Positions 20,739-28,612 of a stretch of 45,758 bases of DNA are shown one piece after another. Numbering within the stretch: position 1 is the stretch's first letter; every line of letters begins with the position of its first letter. The stretch comes from Afifellaceae bacterium (GTDB taxonomy: Bacteria; Pseudomonadota; Alphaproteobacteria; Rhizobiales; Afifellaceae): contig JANQRH010000019.1 of the NCBI GenBank assembly GCA_028284625.1, positions 1 through 45,758 of the forward strand, in the 5' to 3' direction. Below the pieces are notes generated by a model, which was not told the DNA's origin, ran no database searches, and saw only the letters and a program-made list of their open reading frames with translations. The position numbers and the translations under genes were made by a program.

Positions 20739-21404
20739 TCAAGCGCTCGCGGCAGCTACTTGATACTGCGCCACCTCCGAGATCGCCTCGGCCAGCACAT
20801 CGGGCGGCTGTGCGCCTACCAGCGCGTAGCGTTGATCGAGAATGAAGGTCGGCACGCCGGTGACGCCGATCCGCTGGGCGGCGGCGATCTCCGCCTCCAC
20901 GGCCGTCCGGTCCTCATCCGTCGCCAGCCGCGCGGCGACCGCCTCGTGTTCCATGCCATGCGCTGCGGCGATATCGGCGAGCACCCCATGGTCGCCGATG
21001 TGGCGGCCCTCCAGGAAGTAAGCACGAAAGAGCGCTTCAACGATTGCGGCCTGACGGTCGCTGCCTTCGCTGGCCCAGCGTATCAGCCGGTGCGCGTCGA
21101 GCGTGTTCGGCGCGAATTCGATCCGCTCAAAAGCAAAGGCGATCCCTTCCGCTTCGCCGGCGACGGACAAGCTCCCGAGGAGTTCGTCGATGCGCTCCTG
21201 GCTGCCGAATTTCCCCTCTAAGTAATCCTTCCGGGATTTCCCTTCCGGCGGGATCGTCGGATCGAGCTGAAACGGCCGCCAGCGGATGTGAAGCGGCGTC
21301 GCCGATTGGGCGATCGCCTTCTCCAGCCGCCGCTTGCCGACAAAGCACCACGGGCACATCACATCGGAAACGACGTCGACTTTGGTCGGCCCGCCCGAAC
21401 TCAT
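20739..21404 (-). CDS. DsbA-family (FrnE-like) oxidoreductase
   Basis: A 221-residue thioredoxin-fold protein starting at ATG 21404 (M-S-S-G-G-P-T-K). The redox motif C-P-W-C lies in V-M-C-P-W-C-F-V-G-K at about residues 16-25, then a helical insertion, and the cis-proline loop G-V-T-G-V-P-T-F-I near residue 180. There is no signal peptide, so it is cytosolic, like FrnE/2-hydroxychromene-isomerase-type relatives. Those act as disulfide oxidoreductases or isomerases in stress responses. Its ATG overlaps the stop of the upstream peptide-binding gene by four bases (ATGA), showing co-translation, although a functional link is not obvious. Confidence 0.92.
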   Translation of the reverse strand: MSSGGPTKVDVVSDVMCPWCFVGKRRLEKAIAQSATPLHIRWRPFQLDPTIPPEGKSRKDYLEGKFGSQERIDELLGSLSVAGEAEGIAFAFERIEFAPNTLDAHRLIRWASEGSDRQAAIVEALFRAYFLEGRHIGDHGVLADIAAAHGMEHEAVAARLATDEDRTAVEAEIAAAQRIGVTGVPTFILDQRYALVGAQPPDVLAEAISEVAQYQVAAASA

Positions 21405-23275
21405 TGGCGCGTCCACCACGTCATGGGCAGCACGCCATAGAGCGAGAACTTTTCCGGATGCTGGAGGCGCGTCCAATAGGCGACCCACTGCGCCGGCGCG
21501 TGAAAGAGCGGGACCACATAGAAGCCCGACATCAGCACTCGGTCATAGGCGCGCACCGCGTCGATGAACTCCTCCTGGCTCTTTGCGGCCAGGAGCGTCT
21601 GGATCATGGCGTCGACGGCCGGGCTCGACACGCCGGCAAAATTCAGCCGGCCGAACGTGTCGGCATTGATCTTGGACCAGCGGCCGACCTGCTCGTTGCC
21701 CGGCGACAGCGAGGCGGAATAGATCCAGCGGATCATGTCGAATTGCCGGGTGTTGAGGATGCGCTCCCAATATTGCGCGGAATCGACCTGCCGGACCGAC
21801 ATGTCGATGCCGCCGATGCGCAGTGCCTGCTGGAAGGCGAGCGCCAGGCGTTCCTCCTCCGCGCTGCGCACCAGCATCTCAAAGGCCAATGCCTCACCGG
21901 TCTCCTTGTTCACCAGCTTGTCGTCGCGGCGCTCGTAGCCGGCTTCGGTCAGGAGCTCGATGCCCTTGCGTAGATTGTTGCGGTCGCGGCCGGACCCGTC
22001 GCTGACCGGCGGTGCGTACGTGCCCTCCATGATGTCCTCGCGCACGGCGTCTGGGAACGGCGCCAGAAGCTCGCGTTCGCGCGCGCTCGCCGGGCGGCCG
22101 AGTGCCGACAGGATCGAGCCTTGAAAATAGCTTCCTGTGCGGCGGTAGCGGCCCTCATAGAGGCTCGGATTGATCCACTCGAAGTCGAGGAAGTAGGTCA
22201 GCGCCTCGCGCACGCGCACGTCTTGGAAGATCGGGTTGCGAGTGTTGAAGACGAGGCCGTTCATGCCGCGCGGCGTGCCGATTTCGACGGCGTCCAAAGC
22301 CACGCGCCCGTCATTCACGGCGGGGAAGTCGTAGCCGCTCGACCAGCGGGTCGTGTCGGTCTCCAGATTGATGTCGAACAGGCCTTTCTTGAAGGCTTCG
22401 AAGAGCGCGTTGGCGTCGCGGAAATATTCCACGCGCACTTCGTCGAAATTGTCGAAGCCGCGTTTGGTGGGCAGGTCCTTGCCCCAGTAATCGGGGTTCT
22501 TCTTCAGCGTGACGGTCTTTCCCGGGTCGACGCGGTCGATCATGTAGGGACCGCTGCCGACGAACTTCTGCAGGCTCGACTCGCCGAACGCATCCGGGTC
22601 CGTGGCGTGCTCCGGAATAATGGCCATCAGCCCGACTATCAGCGGCAGCTCGCGGTCGAAGCCCTCGCCAAAAACAAAGCGGACCTTGCCACCGGGCTTG
22701 GTCTCCACGCTGTCGATTTTTTTGTACCAGCCGCGGGGTGTGCCCTTGTCCTTGAGAAGGTTGAACGAGAACACCACGTCATCGGCCGTCACCGGTTCGC
22801 CGTCGGAGAAGCGTGCGTTGGGGTTCATCGTAAACTCCACCCACGAGCGATCGTCGGGGACCTCCACGAACTCCGCCAGATGGCCGTAAAGCGTGAACGG
22901 TTCATCCCAGTGCCGGACGAGCAGGCTCTCCCAGACATTGTTGCTCCAGAACGGCGTGCTGCGGCCCCACAGTCCCTCCGGAACGCTTCCCTTGCGGATG
23001 AACGGATTGAGGCTGTCGAAGGTGCCTTGCCCGGCGAAGCTGATGGAGCCGCCCTGAGGCGCGTTCGGATTGGCGGAGGGGAAGTGCTCGAAATCCGGCG
23101 GAAGCGCCGGCTCGCCATGCATGGCGATGGCATGCTTCGGTTCGGCCAGTGCCGCACCGTTGAGGGCCGCGACCATCCCGACGATCACGGCCAATGCGAC
23201 CATGCCGGCGGCGAGGGGGGTGGAAGGAGTGGCCAAACCGCGCAGAGGCGGGGCCGCCAGAACAGCTGTTTTCAC
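21401..23275 (-). CDS. Peptide ABC transporter substrate-binding protein (YejA-like, SBP family 5)
   Basis: A 624-residue periplasmic binding protein. The GTG at 23275 is chosen because AAAGGA precedes it by nine bases and the next residues form a signal peptide (hydrophobic M-V-A-L-A-V-I-V-G-M-V-A-A-L-N-G-A-A-L-A, cleavage near residue 45). The mature protein starts H-A-I-A-M-H-G-E-P-A-L-P and contains F-D-S-L-N-P-F-I, A-D-D-V-V-F-S-F and G-S-G-P-Y, all typical of the oligopeptide/YejA class. No permease or ATPase genes lie next to it, so the membrane parts must be encoded elsewhere. Upstream in-frame codons to 23395 are possible but less likely. Confidence 0.92.
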   Translation of the reverse strand: MKTAVLAAPPLRGLATPSTPLAAGMVALAVIVGMVAALNGAALAEPKHAIAMHGEPALPPDFEHFPSANPNAPQGGSISFAGQGTFDSLNPFIRKGSVPEGLWGRSTPFWSNNVWESLLVRHWDEPFTLYGHLAEFVEVPDDRSWVEFTMNPNARFSDGEPVTADDVVFSFNLLKDKGTPRGWYKKIDSVETKPGGKVRFVFGEGFDRELPLIVGLMAIIPEHATDPDAFGESSLQKFVGSGPYMIDRVDPGKTVTLKKNPDYWGKDLPTKRGFDNFDEVRVEYFRDANALFEAFKKGLFDINLETDTTRWSSGYDFPAVNDGRVALDAVEIGTPRGMNGLVFNTRNPIFQDVRVREALTYFLDFEWINPSLYEGRYRRTGSYFQGSILSALGRPASARERELLAPFPDAVREDIMEGTYAPPVSDGSGRDRNNLRKGIELLTEAGYERRDDKLVNKETGEALAFEMLVRSAEEERLALAFQQALRIGGIDMSVRQVDSAQYWERILNTRQFDMIRWIYSASLSPGNEQVGRWSKINADTFGRLNFAGVSSPAVDAMIQTLLAAKSQEEFIDAVRAYDRVLMSGFYVVPLFHAPAQWVAYWTRLQHPEKFSLYGVLPMTWWTRQ

Positions 23276-23473
23276 GGAGGATTGTCCTTTCACGCTCAGG
23301 GCCCGACCGAATCCTGGCTGCGAAACGTCGCTGTACTCTGCGACAAACTGGAATCTTTCGCAAATGCCCGCTAATGAGAGGGATCGAAGGGTCAATCTGT
23401 CGCCAAAATTGCTCGGCAGACGCCCGGCAGCGATCCGTCGGCGCAGGGCCGATGGACGATTACGAGGTTACAC

Positions 23474-24118
23474 ATGGCATTGAAGCGCTCGCTTTCGAGC
23501 AGTGTCGCGTCGCTGACCGCAGCGGCTGCGTTTGCAACGTTTGCCGCCTTGGCCGCGATCCCAGCCCAAGCGCAGGACCAGCAACAGGCGCCGGCCGCGG
23601 CGGCCATCGAGCAGCCCGAATGGGAAAAGGTCTGCGGCAACATCAACGACAATCAAGAGTGCCATATCAGTCGCAAGCGCCTGGCGGCGACCGGGCAGCC
23701 GATCGCGCAGTTCCTTGTGATTGAGCGTGGCGACAAGAAGCTTCTGCAGGTGGCAGTCCCGCCGGTGGCGCTGATCCAACCCGGCGTCCAGGTGAAGATC
23801 GACGACGGCGAGGCCAGCGGCGTGAAATACGTCGTGTGCACGCCCGGCGAATGTCTGGCGCTCGGCGAGATCAATGATGATTTCATCTCCAGGCTGAAGC
23901 GCGGCGGCAACGTCGTCATCACCATGCTGAACCCGCAGGGCAAGCCGGTGAATTTCGACATCAGCCTTGTTGGCTTCACCGCCGTCTATGACGGGGAGGG
24001 CATCGATCCGGAGCAGGCGCGTGCCCGCCAGCAGCGGCTGGAGGACGAGCTGAAGCGCAAGGCCGACGAGGCCCGCCAAAGGCTCCTGGAGCTGCAGCAG
24101 CAATCAAGCAACCAGTAA
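23474..24118 (+). CDS. Invasion-associated locus B (IalB) family protein
   Basis: A 214-residue exported protein. The signal peptide spans residues about 1-34, ending A-I-P-A-Q-A-Q. The IalB domain runs from W-E-K-V-C-G through N-Q-E-C-H-I-S, L-Q-V-A-V-P, Y-V-V-C-T-P-G-E-C and N-P-Q-G-K-P-V-N-F-D-I-S-L-V-G-F, with paired cysteines that probably form disulfides. Residues about 180-214 are a charged coiled coil rich in Gln, Arg and Glu. IalB was described in Bartonella erythrocyte invasion, but the family is general in Hyphomicrobiales, so pathogenicity should not be inferred. A strong terminator follows. Confidence 0.9.
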   Translation: MALKRSLSSSVASLTAAAAFATFAALAAIPAQAQDQQQAPAAAAIEQPEWEKVCGNINDNQECHISRKRLAATGQPIAQFLVIERGDKKLLQVAVPPVALIQPGVQVKIDDGEASGVKYVVCTPGECLALGEINDDFISRLKRGGNVVITMLNPQGKPVNFDISLVGFTAVYDGEGIDPEQARARQQRLEDELKRKADEARQRLLELQQQSSNQ

Positions 24119-24146
24119 CTAGCTCGAGCCTGGAATAAGAAACATC

Positions 24147-24171
24147 AAGGGCGCCCGTCTTGGGCGCCCTT
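24147..24171. terminator. Bidirectional terminator between IalB gene and hspQ
   Basis: AAGGGCGCCC-GTCTT-GGGCGCCCTT is a perfect ten-base stem with a five-base loop, flanked by A and T bases. It lies between convergent genes and can serve both. Confidence 0.75.
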
Positions 24172-24194
24172 GTTCATTCTCGTGTTCCGCACCT

Positions 24195-24521
24195 CTAGTT
24201 CGGCATCTCGCGGCTACGGTAGAGGCCGTTCTCGAAACTGCCGAAGAGATCGCGCACCTGCGGGTGCCGCACCGGTTCGCCGCTATCGTCCGGCAGGAGG
24301 TTCTGCTCCGACACATAGGCGATGTATTCGGTGTCCTCGTTTTCCGCCAGCAGATGATAGAACGGCTGGTCCTTGGACGGCCGGATTTCCTCCGGTATGG
24401 CCTCGTACCATTCTTCCGTGTTGGCGAATTGCGGATCGACGTCGAAAACGACGCCGCGGAACGGGTAGAAACGGTGGCGCACGATCTGGCCCACCTGGAA
24501 TTTCGCCTGTCCGAACTTCAT
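24195..24521 (-). CDS. hspQ: Heat shock protein HspQ (hemimethylated-DNA-binding YccV family)
   Basis: A 108-residue protein of the YccV/HspQ family: F-Q-V-G-Q-I-V-R-H-R-F-Y-P-F-R-G-V-V-F-D-V-D-P at residues 8-30, E-W-Y near 37, P-F-Y-H-L-L-A-E near 53 and Y-V-S-E-Q-N-L near 69. In enterobacteria HspQ binds hemimethylated DNA and is a specificity factor for Lon protease. The alphaproteobacterial role is untested. It lies 83 bases downstream of the UbiH-type gene on the same strand. Confidence 0.93.
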   Translation of the reverse strand: MKFGQAKFQVGQIVRHRFYPFRGVVFDVDPQFANTEEWYEAIPEEIRPSKDQPFYHLLAENEDTEYIAYVSEQNLLPDDSGEPVRHPQVRDLFGSFENGLYRSREMPN

Positions 24522-24604
24522 GATAGCGACCTTCGCCCGTCACCGGGTGGCATGCAACCCTCTTGGCGAGAACGCGGCGACGCAGCGCAGCGCGGCCTTC
24601 GATT

Positions 24605-25780
24605 CTAGGCGCCCGCGTGGCTCGTCACACCCTGGCGCATGAGAAGGCGGCGGAGCGGCGGCAGCGCGCCGGCAACGCTGATGCCAAGGGCGCGGCCGGC
24701 CTGGACCGGCAGAAAATCGGTCAGGAGCGAACGATTGAGGAGGTCGACTGCATAAGTGCGTGAGCGGACGTCGGCCTGGCGCATCGCGTGGAAGGATCGA
24801 ATGGCGTCCGCTCCGCCGGGATCATCGCGGTGGCGCGCCAGCATACGCTGCAGCGCCGCCACATCGCGGAAGCCGAGATTGAGGCCCTGGGCGCCGATCG
24901 GCGGGAAGAGATGCGCCGTTTCTCCGACCAACACGGTGCCGCTTGCTGCGAACCGGTCCGCCAGGGCCGCGCGGAGCCGGACCGATGCAGGTCGGCTTTC
25001 CACCTGCATGGCACCATGAATAGAGTGGGCGCGCGCTTCGATTGTCCTGGCCAGTGCGTCGTCGTCCATCTCTATCGCGCGGTCGGCGGCTTTGGGCGTG
25101 TCGACCCACACGAGGCTGACACGGTTGCCCGGAAGGGGAACCAGCGTGAAGGGGCCTCGCTCGGTGTGAAACTCGGTGGAGACCCCGCCGTGATGGTGCT
25201 GCACGGTCAGCGTCGCCACGAGTGCGGTTTGCGGATAGCTCCATGTGCGAACGTTGATGCCGGCCGCTTCCCGGACCAGCGATCGGGCGCCGTCCGCCGC
25301 AACGATCAACTTCGCGGTGTAAGATGCGTCGTCCGTCTCAAGCGTTCCCCGTGCGCCGCCCAATGAGACAGACTGCACCGGCGACGGCACAAGTTCGATA
25401 TTGTCGACACCCTCTGCCTGACGCCGCAACGCCGTTACCAGGTCGCCGTTTGGAATGTTGTAGCCGAACGCCGCCAGGCCGATCTCTGAGGCGTAGAAGG
25501 TCGTCTCCGGTGCGCGGATGAGGCGCCGCGTGGCGTCGATCAGGCGGATCGCCTTCAGCGGCTCGGCGCAATCGGCGAGCGCCGGCGTGACGCCAAGTGC
25601 ATCGAGGAGCCGCATGGACCCGTCCAGAAGCGCTGCGGTGCGTCCGGGCGGAAAGCTCGCCGGGGGTGCAAAAAGCACCGTCCGCAAGCCTGCCTCGGCG
25701 GCAACAAGCGCGGCGGCCACGCCGGTTGCGCCACCCCCCACGACGGCGACGTCGAATGCGCTCTTATCGGTCTGAACCAT
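24605..25780 (-). CDS. UbiH/COQ6-type FAD-dependent hydroxylase
   Basis: A 391-residue flavoprotein monooxygenase. The Rossmann motif is V-V-G-G-G-A-T-G-V-A-A-A near residues 13-25, the D-G motif A-A-D-G-A-R-S-L-V near 160, and the second FAD motif G-E-T-A-H-L-F-P-P-I-G-A-Q-G-L-N-L-G near 290. This matches the UbiH/UbiF/UbiL group that adds hydroxyls to the ubiquinone ring precursor; the exact ring position cannot be read from sequence. In alphaproteobacteria one enzyme of the group can serve more than one position (family knowledge). It diverges from the phosphatidylcholine synthase gene. Confidence 0.9.
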   Translation of the reverse strand: MVQTDKSAFDVAVVGGGATGVAAALVAAEAGLRTVLFAPPASFPPGRTAALLDGSMRLLDALGVTPALADCAEPLKAIRLIDATRRLIRAPETTFYASEIGLAAFGYNIPNGDLVTALRRQAEGVDNIELVPSPVQSVSLGGARGTLETDDASYTAKLIVAADGARSLVREAAGINVRTWSYPQTALVATLTVQHHHGGVSTEFHTERGPFTLVPLPGNRVSLVWVDTPKAADRAIEMDDDALARTIEARAHSIHGAMQVESRPASVRLRAALADRFAASGTVLVGETAHLFPPIGAQGLNLGFRDVAALQRMLARHRDDPGGADAIRSFHAMRQADVRSRTYAVDLLNRSLLTDFLPVQAGRALGISVAGALPPLRRLLMRQGVTSHAGA

Positions 25781-25964
25781 GCCGGCAAGATGAGCCTGCC
25801 GGGAGCGGTTCGCAATGGCGTGTTCTGCCGCGCCTCCGCAATTATCCCGCGCCGGGGTTGCGCTCGATAGAAGGGCCCGGCAAGACGGTCGCTAGCGACT
25901 CAGGCGCGAGGGCCGGCGAGCCGGTGGGCCGCCACCTTCGCAGACCTGAGAAACAGGGGGCGGT

Positions 25965-26663
25965 TTGAGGGACAGCGTGGGCCAGCGGCATCTCTTTGCC
26001 ATACACCTCCTCACCGCCAGCGGCGCGGCGCTTGCGATCCTCTCGGTGTTGGCGATTGCCGACCAGGATTGGCGCACCGCCTTCTTCTGGCTGGGCATTG
26101 CGACGCTTGTGGACGGCATCGACGGCCCATTGGCTCGGCGGCATCGCGTCCGCGAGCGGCTGCCGAAATGGGACGGCGCGGCGCTCGACTTTGTCGTGGA
26201 CTACGTGACCTATGTGTTCGCGCCGGCGATCATTGTGGGGCGGGCTCTGGACCTGCCGCCTGTGCTCGGCGCGGTCGCGGCCGTGGTGGTCGCCGTATCG
26301 GGCGCGCTTTATTTCGCCGACACGCGCATGAAGCAGCCGGACAATTCATTCCGTGGCTTTCCGGCGGTGTGGAACATGCCGGTCTTTGTGCTGTTCGCCT
26401 TTCAGCCGCCGCCGGCAGTGACGTTTCTTTCGGTGCTGGCGCTGGCGGTGTTGACCTTCGTCCCGGTCAACTTCGTGCACCCAATCCGCGTGGTGCGCTG
26501 GCGCATTGGGACGCTCAGCGTTGTTGGCGTGTGGGTGCTGTGCGCGCTGTGGCTTCTGGCGACGAACTTCACGGCGCCGGCCGCGGTTAAATACGTGCTG
26601 CTTGCCGCCTCCGTCTATCTCTTCTGCATCGCCGCCGTGCAGCAGAGCCTGCGAAGCGATTAG
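25965..26663 (+). CDS. pcs: Phosphatidylcholine synthase
   Basis: Pcs makes phosphatidylcholine directly from choline and CDP-diacylglycerol, a lipid important in bacteria that live with eukaryotes. The 232-residue membrane protein has about seven or eight hydrophobic segments and the modified CDP-alcohol phosphotransferase motif D-G-I-D-G-P-L-A-R-R ... G-A-A-L-D-F-V-V-D-Y-V-T-Y-V (residues about 49-87), where the spacing between the A-R and G is longer than usual, as in known Pcs enzymes. The start is uncertain: TTG at 25965 after CAGGGGG, or in-frame GTG at 25977. TerC follows 14 bases later. Confidence 0.93.
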   Translation: MRDSVGQRHLFAIHLLTASGAALAILSVLAIADQDWRTAFFWLGIATLVDGIDGPLARRHRVRERLPKWDGAALDFVVDYVTYVFAPAIIVGRALDLPPVLGAVAAVVVAVSGALYFADTRMKQPDNSFRGFPAVWNMPVFVLFAFQPPPAVTFLSVLALAVLTFVPVNFVHPIRVVRWRIGTLSVVGVWVLCALWLLATNFTAPAAVKYVLLAASVYLFCIAAVQQSLRSD

Positions 26664-26677
26664 GAGTCCACATTCCC

Positions 26678-27439
26678 ATGCTGGAATTGCTGACCAGCCC
26701 TGAAGCCTGGGCCGCCTTTGTCGCATTGTCGGTGATGGAGATCGTGCTCGGCATCGACAACATCATTTTCATCTCGATTCTCGTCGGCAAGCTGCCGGAG
26801 CCGTTGGCGACGCGCGCCCGGCAGATCGGTCTGTTCCTGGCTTTCCTGTTCCGCGTGATCCTGCTCTTCGGCATCACCTGGGTGATTGGGCTGACGGCGC
26901 CATTCTTCACGGTGCCGTTCGAGCTGGCGCTCTCCGATGGCCACAAACTGTTCGATCCGGAGATCTCCTGGCGCGACGTGATCCTCATCGCCGGCGGCCT
27001 CTTTCTGTTGGTCAAGGCGACGCGAGAGATCCACAGCGAGATCGAGCACGAGGAGAAATCGCTGGGCAAAGCGGCGGCCGATACATTCGCGGCCATCATC
27101 GCGCAGATCGTTGTCATCGACATGGTGTTCTCCGTCGACTCCATCCTGACAGCCGTCGGGATGGCGGACGATGTGGAGGTGATGGTCGCCGCGGTGCTCG
27201 TCGCTATCGTGATCATGTATGTGGCGTCCGGGCCGATCGCCGAATTCGTCAAGCGCAACCCGACGACCAAGATGCTGGCGCTTGCGTTCCTGCTTTTGAT
27301 CGGCACGGCGCTCGTCGCCGACGGGCTCGGCTTCCATATCCCGCGCGCTTACATCTACTTTGCGATGGCGTTCGCGGCGCTGGTGGAAATGTTCAACGTG
27401 ATGGCGCGCCGCGCGCGGCGCAAACGAACCGAGGGATAG
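26678..27439 (+). CDS. TerC-family membrane protein
   Basis: A 253-residue protein with seven or so membrane segments. TerC features are visible: M-E-I-V-L-G-I-D-N-I-I-F-I-S near residues 20-33 and I-D-M-V-F-S-V-D-S-I-L-T-A-V near 147-160. The two D-N and D-S acidic sites are thought to bind metal ions. Family members include tellurium-resistance TerC and manganese exporters such as Alx/MeeF-like proteins. No riboswitch of the yybP type is seen, as the gene starts 14 bases after pcs. Metal export, probably Mn, is the best guess. Confidence 0.92.
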   Translation: MLELLTSPEAWAAFVALSVMEIVLGIDNIIFISILVGKLPEPLATRARQIGLFLAFLFRVILLFGITWVIGLTAPFFTVPFELALSDGHKLFDPEISWRDVILIAGGLFLLVKATREIHSEIEHEEKSLGKAAADTFAAIIAQIVVIDMVFSVDSILTAVGMADDVEVMVAAVLVAIVIMYVASGPIAEFVKRNPTTKMLALAFLLLIGTALVADGLGFHIPRAYIYFAMAFAALVEMFNVMARRARRKRTEG

Positions 27440-27441
27440 GG

Positions 27442-28419
27442 ATGGTCAAGGCAATTGTCGTTCACGAGCATGGTGGACCGGAAAAGATGGTCTGGGAGGA
27501 TGTCGAGGTCGGCGATCCCGGGCCTGGCGAGGCGCGCGTCAAGCACGAAGCCGTCGGGCTGAACTTCATCGATGTCTATTTCCGCACCGGGCTCTACAAG
27601 CCCGCGAACGGGCTGCCCTACATCCCGGGCAATGAGGGCGCCGGAACGGTCGTCGCCGTCGGTTCCGGCGTGACGCATCTCAAGCCGGGAGACCGTGTGT
27701 CCTATAACGGGCCCACGGGCTCCTATTGCGAAGAGCGGATCATGCCGGCCGACCGGCTTGTCGTGCTTCCACCGGAGATGGACATTCGCATTGCCGCGGC
27801 GGTGACACTCAAAGGCCTGACGGCGCAATATCTCCTGCGGCAGTCGTTTCAGGTCGGCCCGGAGCACACCATCCTCTTCCACGCGGCGGCCGGCGGCGTC
27901 GGGCTGATCGCTTGCCAATGGGCGCATCATCTCGGCGCGACCGTTATCGGCACTGTCAGTTCCGACGAGAAGGCGGCGCTTGCCCGCGCGCATGGCTGCG
28001 ATCACGTCATCAACTACACGACGGAAAACTTCGTGGAGCGAGTCGCTGAGATCACCAATGGCGAGAAATGCGACGTGGTCTACGATTCCGTCGGCCGGGG
28101 GACGTTTCCCGGCTCGCTCGATTGCCTCAAGCCGCTCGGCCTGTGGGCGCTCTTCGGTCAGTCATCCGGCGTGGTGGAGGGCTTCGATCTCGGCATGCTT
28201 GCCCAAAGGGGCTCGCTGTTCGTGACGCGGCCGACGCTTTTTCACTATGCGTCCACGCCCGAGAAGCTCCGTCAGATGGCTGACGAGACGTTCCAGCTCA
28301 TCACCGATGGCACGATCAAAGTGGAAGTGAAGCAGGAATTCGCGCTGAAGGACGCGGCGGAGGCGCATCGCGCCCTGGAGGGCCGCAAGACCACCGGCGC
28401 GACGGTGCTCATTCCTTAG
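27442..28419 (+). CDS. NADPH:quinone oxidoreductase (zinc-free MDR family)
   Basis: A 325-residue medium-chain reductase: N-terminal GroES-like domain (H-E-H-G-G-P-E-K-M, G-L-N-F-I-D-V-Y-F-R-T-G, N-E-G-A-G) and Rossmann domain with A-A-A-G-G-V-G-L-I-A near residue 150. Zinc-binding residues of alcohol dehydrogenases are absent, as expected for the Qor group. Members reduce quinones by one electron. The ATG is two bases after the TerC stop, so the two are co-translated. A stem-loop follows the gene. Confidence 0.93.
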   Translation: MVKAIVVHEHGGPEKMVWEDVEVGDPGPGEARVKHEAVGLNFIDVYFRTGLYKPANGLPYIPGNEGAGTVVAVGSGVTHLKPGDRVSYNGPTGSYCEERIMPADRLVVLPPEMDIRIAAAVTLKGLTAQYLLRQSFQVGPEHTILFHAAAGGVGLIACQWAHHLGATVIGTVSSDEKAALARAHGCDHVINYTTENFVERVAEITNGEKCDVVYDSVGRGTFPGSLDCLKPLGLWALFGQSSGVVEGFDLGMLAQRGSLFVTRPTLFHYASTPEKLRQMADETFQLITDGTIKVEVKQEFALKDAAEAHRALEGRKTTGATVLIP

Positions 28420-28423
28420 TCGC

Positions 28424-28465
28424 CGCGCCAACCCATCCACATCCCGCCCTTTTTGGGCTGGCGCG
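28424..28465 (+). terminator. Stem-loop after the quinone reductase gene
   Basis: CGCGCCAACCC (28424-28434) pairs with GGGCTGGCGCG (28455-28465) with one mismatch, over a 20-base loop that ends in a T run. It is located five bases after the stop codon. It could end the pcs-terC-qor unit. Confidence 0.45.
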
Positions 28466-28490
28466 CCCCTCCCGCACTGCCTAACCTGAC

Positions 28491-28535
28491 GATAGAGCGT
28501 CGTCGCGCTTCGTTGGATCGCTCCTACGCTCTATC
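28491..28535. repeat. Inverted repeat before the BMP transporter
   Basis: GATAGAGCG (28491-28499) is repeated inverted as CGCTCTATC (28527-28535). It stands just ahead of the order-typical palindrome and may be part of the same composite element. Confidence 0.5.
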
Positions 28536-28546
28536 TCTTTGTTGGT

Positions 28547-28592
28547 GCATGATCTTATCCGAAAACCGGTTTTCCACTTTTCGGGATCATGC
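28547..28592. repeat. Rhizobiales-type intergenic palindrome
   Basis: The arms GCATGATC / GATCATGC enclose CCGAAAA ... CTTTTCGG around a central ACCGGT. Elements of this form are frequent upstream of genes in Rhizobium, Bradyrhizobium and relatives (recalled from family knowledge). It ends 20 bases before the ABC ATPase start and may influence its leader. Confidence 0.75.
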
Positions 28593-28612
28593 CCTGGGGG
28601 AAAGGGGCAGGC

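Noticed and set aside
23474-24118. IalB as evidence of a pathogen
   Set aside because: The family is widespread in harmless Hyphomicrobiales; the gene alone says nothing about virulence.
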